A stretch of DNA of 64,000 nucleotides, from contig KV748193.1 of NCBI GenBank assembly GCA_001692895.1, positions 1,736,001-1,800,000 of the forward strand, given 5' to 3'. The stretch is from Cenococcum geophilum 1.58 (lineage: Eukaryota; Ascomycota; Dothideomycetes; Gloniales; Gloniaceae). The translations under genes and the position numbers were made by a program. How positions within the stretch are numbered: position 1 is the stretch's first letter; each line of letters opens with the position of its first letter. Shown here piece by piece: positions 12,331-23,578 of the stretch. The notes under the pieces were generated by a model, which ran no database searches, was not told where the DNA came from, and saw nothing but the letters and a program-made list of their open reading frames with translations.

Positions 12331-12384
12331 TATTAGCCCGTTGGGCTTGTCGAGCGAGCTTACCTAGCCTTATAGAGTGCTTAT

Positions 12385-12475
12385 GGTTCATTTACGGTCC
12401 GTCAGAAGGCCGTACGGTTCATTTACGGCCCGTCTGGAAGGCCGTACGGCTCATTTTACGGACCGTAAATAGGAC
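12385..12475 (+). repeat. Three ~32-bp repeats with ccgtacggttcatttacgg core
   Basis: Tandem units around the core ggttcatttacggYccgtc-(t)ggaaggccgtac, just downstream of the gag/integrase deletion junction. One or two similar units occur in the full copia 3' region near 50880 and 51030-51075. They are part of the family's 3' non-coding region. Confidence 0.65.
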
Positions 12476-12654
12476 TTACTGCTAGCTCAAAGCACCGTTT
12501 GGAAGACAACCAAAAAGGCACTTCGGAAGAGATTTCCTACGCATTTCTTTTATATTTTATTGTTTTATTTTTACATATTTTGCATTTTATGGTTTTATTA
12601 AAGTAAAATTACAGAGGCTATACACAAGCGGTTCTATTTTTTAAGTACCGCTAG

Positions 12655-12680
12655 TATATAATTACAGCACCTGTTATACG
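12655..12680 (+). repeat. Relic of a different LTR start (type A U3) inside CopX
   Basis: After the 3' internal end (aagtaccgctag) come about 25 bases matching the start of the type A copia LTR (tgtataattacagcacctg, here starting tata), as at the 51233 junction of the full copia. The match then stops. About 190 bp later the same 3' internal end is repeated (aagtaccgccag, 12833-12845), followed by the type B LTR. This is direct evidence that the U3 was replaced in this lineage. Confidence 0.75.
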
Positions 12681-12845
12681 GAGGAATTTCCTATATATAT
12701 TTCTTTTGTATTTTATAGTTTTATTTCTTAATTTCTTTTGTATTTTATGGTTTTATTTCTTATATATTTCCTTTTTATTTTACGGTTCTATTAAAGCAAT
12801 TACGGAGGGTATATATAAGTGGTTTCATTTTTCAAGTACCGCCAG

Positions 12846-13059
12846 TGTCTGAACGAGTTCGTACAGGAATTTATGGACGCAATCACGTGAGCTAAGCGAG
12901 CTCAGGAAACCCCTTAAATTCTACCTTTTTATGGACAATTAGAAGAAACAAGTCACATCCACACAGAGCATACTAGTACTATACGTCTATAGTGCTACGT
13001 GCCCCGTGGAAGACTCACCACCCGGGAGACGCTTTATATCACGTAGAGTAATACAAACA
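12846..13059 (+). repeat. CopX LTR2 (mosaic)
   Basis: 214-bp LTR, TGTCTGAACG to ATACAAACA. First ~115 bp match LTR1. The rest, from tcacatccacacagagc, matches LTR3. It is followed by a copia leader-like sequence (gattaataagcgcc), so it can serve as the 5' LTR of the short second internal region. Confidence 0.85.
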
Positions 13060-13899
13060 TTGATTAATAAGCGCCATAGATCAAAAAGCGTACTCTAACA
13101 AGGGGCTTATTCGAAGAGCTCCGTGTGCGAAGGTTACGAGATTTTATATGCAAAGCATCGAATAGCCAACGAGGCTCGTATACGAAATATCGGAGTAACC
13201 ACGAAACGTCCTCAAACCCCTTATACCTACCAAACTTCCTTCACCCGCTTCGAAAGACACTCCTGGCGCCCAAAGGAGAGCGGTCGCGAAGCAGTTTTAA
13301 GCCTTAACTCAGTCCACCAAATTAATCGACCTACGTACGCTAGACGATCCTTTCCTTAACAGACTACGGGCCCTTAAGCAACGTAGTCCCTAAACAAGTA
13401 ATACGAGCAAGCCTTAAAACACTCTTAATACCCTACAGCTTCGCAGACCTCGAAGCCCCTACACACCCGCCACCCGCCACCCTTTATACTCTCTACCTAT
13501 TTGCAGACCCGTAATGCTCTTGGCAGAACAGTTACGGGGCACCTTTAAACCCTAAATAATTGTTTACTTAATAGACTTCGAACCTATGCCGGGGCCCTTA
13601 CGGCTACACGTTCTTATACCCTTAACGTTGCTAGGGAATATATATAAGAGGGTACTAGAGTTAGAGTTACGGAGTCCTTAAATAAGTAGGCAGTACGGAT
13701 GGGTTTTAAAGGAGATACAGGGAGGAGAGTAGAGAGGGAGAAAAAGGATATAAGAGGTTGGATATTAATATAGTTAATATATATAGGCTGTAATAAGTTG
13801 ATATATAAGCCGTAACGAGTCTGCGTTATAACTTATACATTACGGTCTTATATAGACACTATACGGACTATAACAGGCTAAACTTCGAAGTGCTCCTAG
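13060..13899 (+). other. CopX internal region 2, no recognisable pol
   Basis: Begins with a leader similar to the copia leader. I see no gag or pol motif. Plus-strand open stretches of 60-80 codons near 13123-13359 overlap each other in different frames and resemble nothing I know. The part 13526-13876 starts agttacggggc and ends ataaca and could be a decayed LTR of another family, but I found no target duplication for it. Confidence 0.5.
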
Positions 13900-14120
13900 T
13901 GTTTGAATGTAAATAGGTCATATAACCTAGTCATGTAACCTATTTCGCTTCCGTTGCTTGGACCTTTCCATAGAGTATATAGAGGCCTACGTGGCCTACT
14001 TAATATAAGTCAGTCACATCCACACAGAGCATACTAGTACTATACGTCTATAGCGCTACGTGCCCCGTGGAAGACTTACCACCCAGGAGACGCTTTATAT
14101 TACGTAGAGTGATACAAACA
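13900..14120 (+). repeat. CopX LTR3
   Basis: 221-bp LTR, TGTTTGAATG to ATACAAACA, followed by TTAAT at 14121-14125, which matches the duplication before LTR1. Its U3 half is unlike LTR1 and LTR2. Its R/U5 half is nearly identical to LTR2. Confidence 0.85.
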
Positions 14121-14125
14121 TTAAT

Positions 14126-14833
14126 AAAGAAGGATTGCTAAAGAATAAGTTACCTAAGGGGGACCTAAGAAGAGCAGTTGCTGAGCTACTTAGATCTGTT
14201 TCCTTTTTAGCTAAAAGAGAATCTGTTTTTTTATTACTAAGTTCCTATAGACCTTATTTTATAAGCTTTTACTTTTTAGAACGGACCTTCTTATAAACCT
14301 TTTTAAGATAGAGTAACTAAGCGGACGCCGTAATACGGGCTTTAAGGGCCTTCTGCTCCGCATCCTAAGAACATTTTAACTTAGTAAGGGCTTAAGACAG
14401 TTTACTATCTAGCTATATAGCAGTAGATTAAATATAAGACCCTAAGATAAATTAATTAAGGAACTAGACGACTATTAAGAGTAATAGGTTATATATATTT
14501 AGTATTAGAGACGGAGTAAACATTATAAAACGAATAAATATTTGCTTTAGTGCACTCCAAATAAAAGGACAGTTGTTAAGAGGATAAACTCGCTAACGTA
14601 ATATAGACTAACCCCTCTTTCGCATAACAAGAATATAGAGACGGTATAATCTTACTAAAAGATAATATCGCAGCAATAGTACAAGCGCGACGTTGCGCTT
14701 ATAAAGATAAAATTGCTTTAGGTATAATAAGTAACAATATTAACTAGATTAATTAGATAGATATTATACCTCTAGTAAATAACTTAGAGATATTAGGAAT
14801 CTTTAAGGACAAAGATAAAGAGAAGGGAGATAG
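14126..14833 (+). other. Gy3a region between pol and 3' LTR
   Basis: About 700 bp collinear with 22866-23578 of Gy3b. One plus-strand frame reads as a possible protein if RIP-type stops are ignored (VAELLRSVSFLAKRES near the start). It has no motif I recognise. A G/A-rich tract (agaagggagatag) directly precedes the LTR and marks plus orientation. Confidence 0.5.
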
Positions 14834-15256
14834 TGTTACGGACGCTTTAAGTATAATATTATAACTACTTAGAGAAGAGTTGGAAGAAGCTAGTTAGTTA
14901 ATTTAGGTATGGTTTAGAATAGAGCTAATAGAGCTATATAATAAGGAATAATAACTAAAGTTATATAACGTTATACGCAGTATATGTAGTATATAAGAGG
15001 AATATACGTATAATATATATAATATGTATATTACGTATAAGAAGGATTTTATAGGAGTACGGTTGTGTATTTAAGGACCCTTAGTCCCTACCTAGATAGT
15101 TCCTTCCTTATAGTAATTCTTAGAATATAATTAGAGTTAATCTATTAGGCAACTACTCCACTAGTTATTATTACGTTGTTAACTTTAATTTGCATCACCT
15201 ATACACCTAGCCCAATAACGAGCCCACCATAGTACTTGCTACAAGGTTCCGTTACA
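14834..15256 (+). repeat. Gy3a 3' LTR
   Basis: 423-bp LTR starting TGTTACGGACGC and ending CCGTTACA. It matches 16049-16474 and 23579-24004. AAAAT follows at 15257-15261. Its partner duplication is outside the window. Confidence 0.9.
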
Positions 15257-15369
15257 AAAATTTAGAAAATTGGATTTCGCGGTTAAGCTGTTTAAAAATT
15301 AGGAAACTAAGATAAATGCTATATTCTCTGCTTACCTTTAAGCTAGTATATAATTTCCTATTTAGGAAA

Positions 15370-16048
15370 AGTCGTTTATAAGTAGTTGCTACTACCTCCG
15401 TATAAAATCTTCTTATTATACCTCTTTAGTCTTACTTATAGATAACTAAAATTGTTTTATATTAAACCTATATTTAAATATAAGCCCTAAAAGCTTCTTA
15501 ACTTGTGGGATTGCTATATAGGTTAGCCCAGCTATCTTATTTTTTCCCTTAATATCTAGAACTACCTAGTTAAGTATTAGGCCCTAACTTTTATATATAG
15601 TAAGAGCAAAAGTTAGAGTAATTAGAAATTAATGCTATAAGCAAAAGCCTTTTATACTTTCCTACTTATAAAGTACGGAAAATATAGGGACGACTTTTTT
15701 ACTATTCTGCTAAGTGAATAGGGCAGGTCCGTTATACCTATTTACTATAACTAGTAGTAACTAAAGCTAATCATTTTTAATATCCGCGTGTCCCTTCTAT
15801 ACGACATCTTTAACTATACTAGTAGTACCGTTTACTAAGCCTAGTTTAACCTAGATATTCTATATTAGTATTACTTTCGCGCTAATATATAGAACTAGAC
15901 TCTCTATAGTATCGCACTAATTAGAAGTAACTTTCCGNNTACCTANACNAGTATTAACTAACTTAATAGCTACTACTAGCTATAAAAGGTCGCGAAGCTA
16001 AGTAGTATTATACTTACCTATAGTAGCGCGTATACTATATAGCCGAAT
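15370..16048 (-). pseudogene. Helitron helicase C-terminal part
   Basis: Minus-strand continuation of the PIF1-like helicase cut by Gy3b at 16048/24010. It reads RLYSIRATIGKYN right after the junction, then KLGLVNGTT and ITLTFALTIYKSQGLTL (from the PIF1 block F-A-x-T-I-H-K-S-Q-G-x-T-L), then AGLTYIAIPQVKKL. These are the C-terminal helicase motifs of Pif1/Helitron proteins. Four ambiguous bases lie at 15938-15949. Frame is broken by RIP-type stops. From 15370 to 15257 I see only AT-rich sequence. Confidence 0.8.
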
Positions 16049-16474
16049 TGTTACGGACGCTTTAAGTACGATGTTACGACTACTTGGAGAAGAGTCGGAA
16101 GAAGCTAGTTGGTTAATTTAGGCACGGTCCAGGATGGAACCCGTAGAACTATGTGACGAAGAATAGTAAGCGAGTTACATGATGGTTAAACGTGTTAACT
16201 GCGTTAAACGTAAGGGACGCTACGTTTAATATAGACAAGACGTATATTACGTATAAGAAGGATTTCATAGGAGTACGGTTGTGTATTTAAGGACCCTTAG
16301 TCCCTACCTAGATAGTTCCTTCCTTATAGTAATTCTTAGAATATAATTAGAGTTAATTTGTTGGGCAACCACTCCACTAGTTATTATTACATTGTTGACT
16401 TTTATACTTGCATTTCCTATACACCTAGCCCAATAACAAGCCTATTGTAGTTCTTGCTATAAGGTTCCGTTACA
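16049..16474 (+). repeat. Gy3b 5' LTR
   Basis: 426 bp, TGTTACGGACGC to CCGTTACA, preceded by the duplication CGAAT. It is less mutated than the Gy3a LTR, keeping more CpG and CpA sites. Confidence 0.95.
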
Positions 16475-16518
16475 CAATTACTACCTAGTTACGGTATTAA
16501 TATAAAAAGTTAAATAAT

Positions 16519-17580
16519 ATGCCACTAAAAGCAGCCACCACAATGCCATTAACGGCAGCAACTACTTTAAGGATAGAAGGTGATACTAGTATAGTAGATA
16601 CTAACTTATAGCAACCTGTGACGGTCGGATAACTATAGGAAATAGTTGACTAGCTAATAGCTAACTATATAATATTAGAAGAAAGACTTAATAGGATAGG
16701 AGCAGCAAAGATTAAGCTACTATTAATTAAGAGATTTATAGAAGAAAGGTTAAAGCTTAAAGGATTCCTTATATAGATGCACTTTAAGGTCTTATAAGAG
16801 GGAGTAAAGTTACCTATACCTGTGGATCGGATAGCCTACGCAGGACTATTCTTGTTAGGAAAAGCACTTAAGTAGTTTAAACTTTACCTTATAGAGATAT
16901 AGGCAAATAGAATAACGACCACTAACTAAGACGTGCGATTTATATTCTTAAGTTAGGAAGGATTTATAAAACAACTTACGCAGATATTTAGAGACCCGGA
17001 AGAAACAACTATAGCGGAAAAAAAACTCCAGAACCTTGTATAACGAACTTTAGTAATTAAGTATATAATATAGTTCTAGACACTAGCAATATAAGTAAAG
17101 TGGAATAATAGGGCGCTTATAGCATAGTATAAATAAGGACTTAAGGCTAAAGTCTAGGACGTAATTATTCTAATAGAAGATGCGGACACCCTAAGGGAAT
17201 TAATAGATTAAGTAATTAAGATTAATAATAGGATCTTCCAAAGGGAATAGGCTAAGAGAGGCTAGGATAGAGTTTTATAGTTATATAAGGCGTAGAGCAC
17301 GTAATGACTAAAGCTAAGTTAGAAAATATAGTATGGCGCAGAGCTAATAGACCTAAGTAGTACTAAAGAAGCCTATAAGAGAGGGAGCAAACCATAGAAA
17401 CCTAGAGGATAAAAATTAAGTAATTAAAGGTCTAAGAAGTAGAGGCCGAATTAGGGATCTTAACAGCAGAAGACATTTAGGCGGACTTTATAGCAAGAAA
17501 AATGGTTTAAAGAGGGAGCTTATATAAATTGCGGAAAATAGGGTTATTACGTTAGAGACTATAAAAGTGGGTAGAGTTAC
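16519..17580 (+). pseudogene. Gy3b gag remnant
   Basis: Capsid/nucleocapsid-type reading from ATG at 16519 (MPLKAATTMPLTAATT), about 45 bp after the LTR. Near the end lies a retroviral-type zinc knuckle, YINCGKxGYYVRDYK at about 17520-17565. In the ancestral CX2CX4HX4C box the first Cys, the His and the last Cys have become Tyr, all explained by C-to-T change. Numerous TAG/TAA at Gln codons. This would have coated the RNA in virus-like particles. Confidence 0.82.
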
Positions 17581-17589
17581 TACACAGTA

Positions 17590-20500
17590 AAGGGTATAAG
17601 ACTAGCAGACGATATACACGTATAGAGGGACGATAATATGCTACGAGGAATAAAAGAATATTTAATTAGAAGTTTTGCGTTTTGTTATAATAACATATGC
17701 CAAATTTATAAGAATGCTAAGTATGGCGTAAGCTATTAGCTATAGGAGCTAGCACCTATAGGATATAGAGGAACTAATAAACTAGTTCGTAGATTAGATA
17801 TTAAGGACGATAAATTTAACGCAGGCGAAATATTCCGTGACGATAAGGTAATAAGGGCCGCTTACTAAGAGCGAGTAGACCTTAGAGATATTATACTAGA
17901 GGTAGAGGATGATTCTACTATAGAATAGGGAACATTAGTAGGGATTAAAACCCCACTAAACACAATGTCTATCGCTTTGTAAAACGCAAGAAAAGTAGGA
18001 CAGCGAACTACTTCGGCACTTAATAAAGGCAAAAGGCTAAAGACTTAAGATTCTTAAGACGAGATAAGAGATAACCAAGATTTTTAAGACGAGATAAGGC
18101 ATATCTAAGGACCTATAATAGACGAAAACCGATAGAGTAGGGCAGTAGCTTAGTTTAGAAACATACGAATAAGCTCGGGATAAGAGTTTCCTACGGTATA
18201 AGATTCTTAAGACGAGATAAGTAAAATTTAAGGCTCTTAAGATGAGATAAGAACACTATAGACGCCTAATTAGACTAAGGCGGGAGCTAAGCTTAAGTTA
18301 GAAGTAAGCTTAGGATTAAAGAATCTAAGGGACTAAGATTTCGGAGTACAAATAAGGATACCTATAGGTAAGAGGTAAGAAGCTTCTTTATAGATTAAGG
18401 AATCTGCAATATAAACAGTAGTTAGACTGGGAGATAGATATATAGACCTAGAAGACTTACTAGGGGAACGCAGTGTTTAGCCTAAAGATTAAAAGTTTAA
18501 TACTAGGATTAAGAAGTAAGACGACTTTAAGGATTAGAGTATAAGGCGCAAACCAAAAGAAACTATAGAAGAGTTTAGGTAAAGAATTATTGTATAGTAA
18601 GAATAGAAACTAGATAAGAAATCTAGTATACTAGGACGTATAAAGGACAGAGCACTAGTATAAAGAATTACTAATAGGCTAAGAGCAGGCACACTAAGAG
18701 CTAAGTGGCTTACTAAATTAGAAAATAAAGAGGATCTAGGGATTCTAACTAGGTTTAAAGAACGATATATAAAGGGCTGTTACGATATAGTAATAAGAAG
18801 ATACTTCCTTATGGATAGACCGTATATACTTTAGCAGCTGTACCAAAAGTGGTATAGGCAAAGGCATAATAATAAGTGGGAAGATTTCTATATATAGTTG
18901 GATAAAAAAGTTATTTAGAACTACCCGATTATAGAAAAGGCTATAACGTATATTAAAGGAGCCTTAATTATAACGTTAAAGGATCTAAAGGAACGTTTAG
19001 AGGACTAGAGAAGCGAGAGATGTATCTTAATACCTGCGAATAAAGTCGCAACGTTTAGATTAGCACGATATAGGTTTAAACTTAGGGATAAAAATAAGCT
19101 AAGAGTTAACCTAAAGCACCTAGCATACTATACGTTATTATAGATTATATGCGTGGACGATATATACAAAATGCATAAGAATCCGAAGGAAAAGAATTGG
19201 AAATACCCTATAAGAATATACTGGATAACGGACAAGCAATAGTACAGAAATGCCAAATATATATATAGATGGCATCCAGCAGAGGGCTAAGAGGAAGGAA
19301 GTTTAGTACTTTAACTAGGAAGATTTCTTATAGAAGAATGCTTAGATGGACAATAGTGGTGGGAATACCTAGAAAACACGTGTTTATAGTATATTAAAGA
19401 TAAAAAGCAAACTAGGCATTAGCTAAAAAGTAAGCCAAGTACACTAGGATTAAGTAGCTAATAGTTAGGAAAAGTAGAGGCCTACGGGACTAAAGGGAGC
19501 TAGTAGTAGAGCCTTAGACCCTTAAAGGAATTTAAGGATAACACCTAAATTTACGGATTAAGTGGTAAGATTAGCAGTTTAAAGCGCTAATAGATAGTGG
19601 AGTAACGCAAAACCATATCTTACTAGCAGCAGTTAAGAGAATAGGACTACCTTATAGACAAAAGGAGTAACCTTATCTATTAGTTACGATTTTAGGAGAT
19701 CTAATAACCTATAGAGGAGGGATTATTAATCTTAAAACAGGACCTATTTAGATAACTATTAAAGGAAGATAAACTAAGATATCTTTTAATATCCTACTAT
19801 TAGGACGGGACGAGGCAGTACTAAGCATACCTTAGTTATAGGAATATAATCTAAGGATCGATTGGATTATAGGTTAGGTTAATATAAGAGATACTTAACG
19901 CCGTAAGATGTAATAATAAGCCAAGTTAGTATAGTACTAAGTAGGAGCAACCTATAAAGAAATAGAAAAAGGACTAAGTTATATACTAAAGAGATACTAT
20001 AAGTACGGCAAAAAACTATAGTTACCGGAAAGTAAAAAGCTGTTAAAATATATAGTATAGGACTATAAGATAGAATTAAAACTAGAAATAAATCTAAAGT
20101 TCTTTCCAATCTATAAGCTTACTAAGGAAGAAGGTAAAGCGTTAAAAGAATTTGTCTAGGAGAATCTATAAAAGGGATATATTAGACTATTATAGTCATT
20201 AGTAGATTATCTAGTACTATTTATACTAAAGAAAAATGGTAAACTAAGGCTGTGTATTAACTATAGGCAGTTAAACAGCATTACCAGAAAGGATAAGTAT
20301 CCTTTACCCTTAATTAGTAAAATCTAAGATAGGATAGGTAATGTGCAAATCTTTATAAAGATAGATCTGAGATAGGCGTACTATTAGATTAGAATTAAAA
20401 AAGGCAATAAATAGAAGGCAGCCTTTAGGTTAAAGAAAGGACTATATAAACTATTAGTTATATAATTCGGGCTTATAAACGCACTAGCAATATTCCAGAA

Positions 20501-22860
20501 GCATATTAATAATATATTAGGAGAACACTTAGATGAATTTGTTATAGTATATTTTAATAATATTATTATCTACTTAATAACTAAGGAAGAATACAGGGAA
20601 TACATTAAATAGGTCTTAAAGAGACTATAAGAGGAATAGATACTAGTAGTAATTAAAAAATGCGAGTTCTTTACTAGAAAGACCGATTTCGTTAAATTTA
20701 TTATTAAACTAGGCTAACTTAGTATAGATCTAAAGAAGATCGAGGCTATAGTAAATTAGTAGGAACTAAAGAACGTTATATAGTTAAGATTATTCCTAGG
20801 GTTTTACAATTACTGTAGAAGGTTTATAGCGCAGTGGTTAAAGGATATTAAGCTATTTACGCGGTTAATAAAGAAAGAAGAACTATAGGTATAGGGAGAG
20901 GAGCAAAGGGAACTCTTTAAGAAAGTTAAAGAGTTATTTACCTAAAAGCTAGTTCTTAAGATCTATTAACTAGGACTAGAGACGGTTATAAAGACAAATA
21001 TATTAGACTATATACTAGAGGCGTACTTTATATAAAGGCATTAAGATAGATGGCACCTAGTAGCATACTATAGTTAGAAGATAACACTACTAGAGTTAAA
21101 CTATAACATCTACAATAAAGAGTTGTTAGGTATAGTTGTAGTATTAAAAAAATAAAAAGCATTCTTATAAGGCATAAAGAAACTATTTATAGTTAAAACG
21201 GATTATAAGAACCTAATAGGATTCCTAATAATAAAGGAACTTAACTAAAGATAGGTTAGATAGGCAGAGATGCTTACAGAATACTATTTTAAGATTTAGT
21301 ATACTAAAGGTATAGACAATACGCGGGCAGATACTCTAAGCCGTAAAGCTAAACTATAAAATAAGGAAAAGCTATTAGGGGCTTTATTACAAAAAGATAC
21401 AAACGGATTAATTAGGTATAATTATCCAAAAATTACAGCAACTTAAAAAAATAATAAACTAGAGAAAGTCTATAAGACACCGGAAAGCTTTTAGGCATAA
21501 AGAATTCTAGAAGTATAGCTAGAAGATCTATAGGCGGATATATACGAAAATTGGGAAGTAAAGTATATCCTAAGAAGTATAGCAGAATAGTTTATAGAAG
21601 ACTTCTATAAGGGACTAACTTAAGGACACAATGGAGCTATAAGCTTAGTATCGAGACTCTAGGAGGAGTATATTATTGACGGAATCTAGAGGATAGCTAA
21701 AAAGGTTATAAAAAAATATCTAGATTGCTAAAGGAATAAACCGATAAAGTATAAACTATACGGAGGGCTACAACCTATTAAAATACTAGAGAGACTATAG
21801 GAGGTTATATTATAGGACTTTATTATTAAGTTACTAAAATCAAAAGATCCTATTACCGGATAAGATTATAACGCAATCTTAGTAATAGTGGATAAGCTTA
21901 CAAAGTAGGGATACTTTATAGCATATACAGAAGAAATCTTAGCGGAAGATATCGCTAGAATTTATATAAAAGAAGTGTTTATAAAATATAAAGTACTAAG
22001 TAAGATTATATCGGATAGAGATCCAAGATTTATAGTAGTATTTTAGGAAGTGTTTTTAGCGGAGCAAGGAGTTTAAGCAGCAACTTCTACTATATATTAT
22101 CCACAGACAGATAGCTAAACGGAAAGATTAAATTAGACACTAGAGTAGTATCTAAGGCATTATATCAATTATACATAGAACAATTAGGTATTACTATTAC
22201 CAGTTACATAATTTATATACAATATAACACCTTAAAAAGGAATAGGTATATCACCATTTAAAGCAAATTACGGATATAAGCTAAGAACATCGTTGTTACT
22301 ATAATAAATAAAGAAAACGAGTAGTACAGCTAAAGAAAAAATGAAGGATTTAATAAATCTTTATGCAGACCTTATAGAATTAGTAAAGAGAGTATAAGAG
22401 AGAATAAAAAAGTACTATAATACTAAGAGATCTAAGGGACCAGATCTTAAGGAGGGAGATAAAGTATGGCTACTATATAAAAATTTTAAGAGTCAACAAC
22501 TAAGTAAGAAATTAGACTACGTTAGACTAGGACCTTTTAAAATTACGTAGAGGATTTCACCAGTTACGTTTAAGTTAAACCTACCAGCCAAAATAAAGAT
22601 CTACCCTATATAGTATATCGCAATGCTAGAGCCAGTATATAGGAATATTAAGCCACCGGTTTATAAAGCAGACACGTATAAAGGATAGGAAGAAGATAAA
22701 TAGCAAGTTTTAAAGATCGTTAATTATAAAGACACTGACAACAAAACATAGTATAAGGTTAAGTAGATAGGCTACACTAAGACTACCTAGGAGCCACTAG
22801 AGAATCTAAAAAACGCTATAGAAAAGGTACAGGAGTATTAGAAGAGATTAGGTTAGGTAG
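17590..22860 (+). pseudogene. Gy3b pol remnant: protease, RT, RNase H, integrase, chromodomain
   Basis: The aspartic protease reads ALIDSGVTQNHI at about 19582-19617 with D-S-G kept. RT reads VIVYFNNIIIYL at about 20541-20576 (from VYLDDIIIYS, both catalytic Asp now Asn). The RNase H core (KTDYKNLIGFL and a YNIYNKELLG-type block) lies at about 20985-21350. The integrase HHCC end reads CQRNKP at about 21730. The integrase core reads ILVIVDKLTK at about 21877, IISDRDPRFI at about 22007 and YYPQTDSQTERLNQ at about 22098-22140. A chromodomain-like tail (TQYKVKQIGYTKTTQEPLENL) is at about 22745-22810. A long stretch between gag and protease (17600-19560) has only low-level repeats such as gattcttaagacgagataag. 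Confidence 0.85.
18040..18260 (+). repeat. Dispersed ~40-bp repeats around cttaagacgagataag in Gy3b
   Basis: At least five copies of a unit resembling attcttaagacgagataag at about 18045, 18085, 18200 and 18235, some shifted by mutation. They lie between gag and protease. In the coding frame they give repeated acidic segments (D-S-x-D-E-x-R). Confidence 0.6.
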
Positions 22861-22865
22861 TATTA

Positions 22866-23578
22866 ACAAAAAAGGATCACTAAAGAATAAGTCACCTAAG
22901 GGGGACCCAAAAAGAGTAGTTGCCGAACTACTTAAATCTATTTCCTTCTCTATTAAAAGAGAATCCATTCTTTTATCACCCAGTTCCTAAAGACCTTATT
23001 AAATAAGCTTCTACTCCTTTAAACAAACCTTCTTATAAATATATTCTAGACGCTAAAGACGAGTATAAGCTAAACGTTAAGCTTTAAGGACACATGCGGA
23101 CTCTTCTAAGGCACGCTAAACCTTAAGCAGCGCAGAGGCTAGCTTACTATTAAGCTTCGCAGCAGCAGATTAAACACAAAACCCTAAGACAAATTAATTA
23201 GGGAACCAGATGACTATTAAGAGTAATAGGTTGCGTATATTTAGCATTAGACATAAAACAAACGTCGTAAGATAAACGCATATTAGCGCGAGTGCATTCA
23301 GAACAAGAAGAGGGTTAGCAACTAGAAGGACTCGCGATTGCAATATAACTTAACCCCTTTTTCGTACAACGAGAGCAAGGAATTGCTATTACTTTACCCA
23401 GTGATAGTATCAAGGAGACGGTACGGAGGCGACGCTTAACCCAAGACAGAGAAGAAATTGCTTTAGGTATAATAAGTAATAATATTAACTAAATTAATCA
23501 GACGGATATTACACCTCTAGTAAACAACCTGGAGATGCTAGGTATCTTTAAGGACGAAGATAAAAAGGAGGGAGATGG
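22866..23578 (+). other. Gy3b 3' accessory region between pol and LTR
   Basis: About 710 bp, conserved in the Gy3a copy at 14126-14833. Reading the plus frame through RIP-type stops gives a continuous, positively charged, Ala/Arg/Ser-rich polypeptide (VAELLKSISFSIKRES, later TLSSAEASLLLSFAAAD). This could be an extra 3' ORF, as some gypsy elements have, or a long untranslated region. No membrane or catalytic motif is visible. It ends in the purine-rich tract aaaaaggagggagatgg. Confidence 0.45.

Larger units (their letters stand above)
10461..14120 (+). mobile_element. CopX: composite, internally deleted copia-type element with three mosaic LTRs
   Basis: Outer ends are TGTCTAAACG at 10461 and ATACAAACA ending at 14120, bounded by the duplication TTAAT. 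Inside lies a third LTR at 12846-13059. The order is LTR1, gag-bearing internal region 1, LTR2, short internal region 2, LTR3. LTR1 and LTR2 share the first ~115 bp (U3 side), while LTR2 and LTR3 share the last ~110 bp (R/U5 side). Both internal regions start with a similar leader (gattaRtRagcgc) that also follows the 5' LTR of the complete copia at 45077. The element lacks nearly all of pol, so it would depend on another copia for movement. Confidence 0.85.
9142..15256 (+). mobile_element. Gy3a: second gypsy copy of the Gy3 family, interrupted by CopX, 5' part lost to Gy1/outside window
   Basis: Sequence 9142-10460 and 14126-15256 is collinear with 21560-24004 of the full-length copy Gy3b: integrase, chromodomain, 3' accessory region, LTR. 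The gap 10461-14120 is the CopX insertion, flanked by TTAAT on both sides (10456-10460 and 14121-14125). The 3' LTR ends at 15256 and is followed by Helitron sequence, so this copy lies inside the Helitron, as Gy3b does. Confidence 0.88.

Noticed and set aside
13123..13359. Two overlapping plus-strand frames in CopX internal region 2
   Set aside because: They overlap out of frame and have no recognisable domain. The region resembles a copia leader and 3' remnant more than a gene.
13526..13876. Possible LTR (agttacggggc to ataaca) inside CopX internal region 2
   Set aside because: Flanking five-base sequences (agaac, ggcta) do not match and no second copy was seen, so I mention it only in the feature text.
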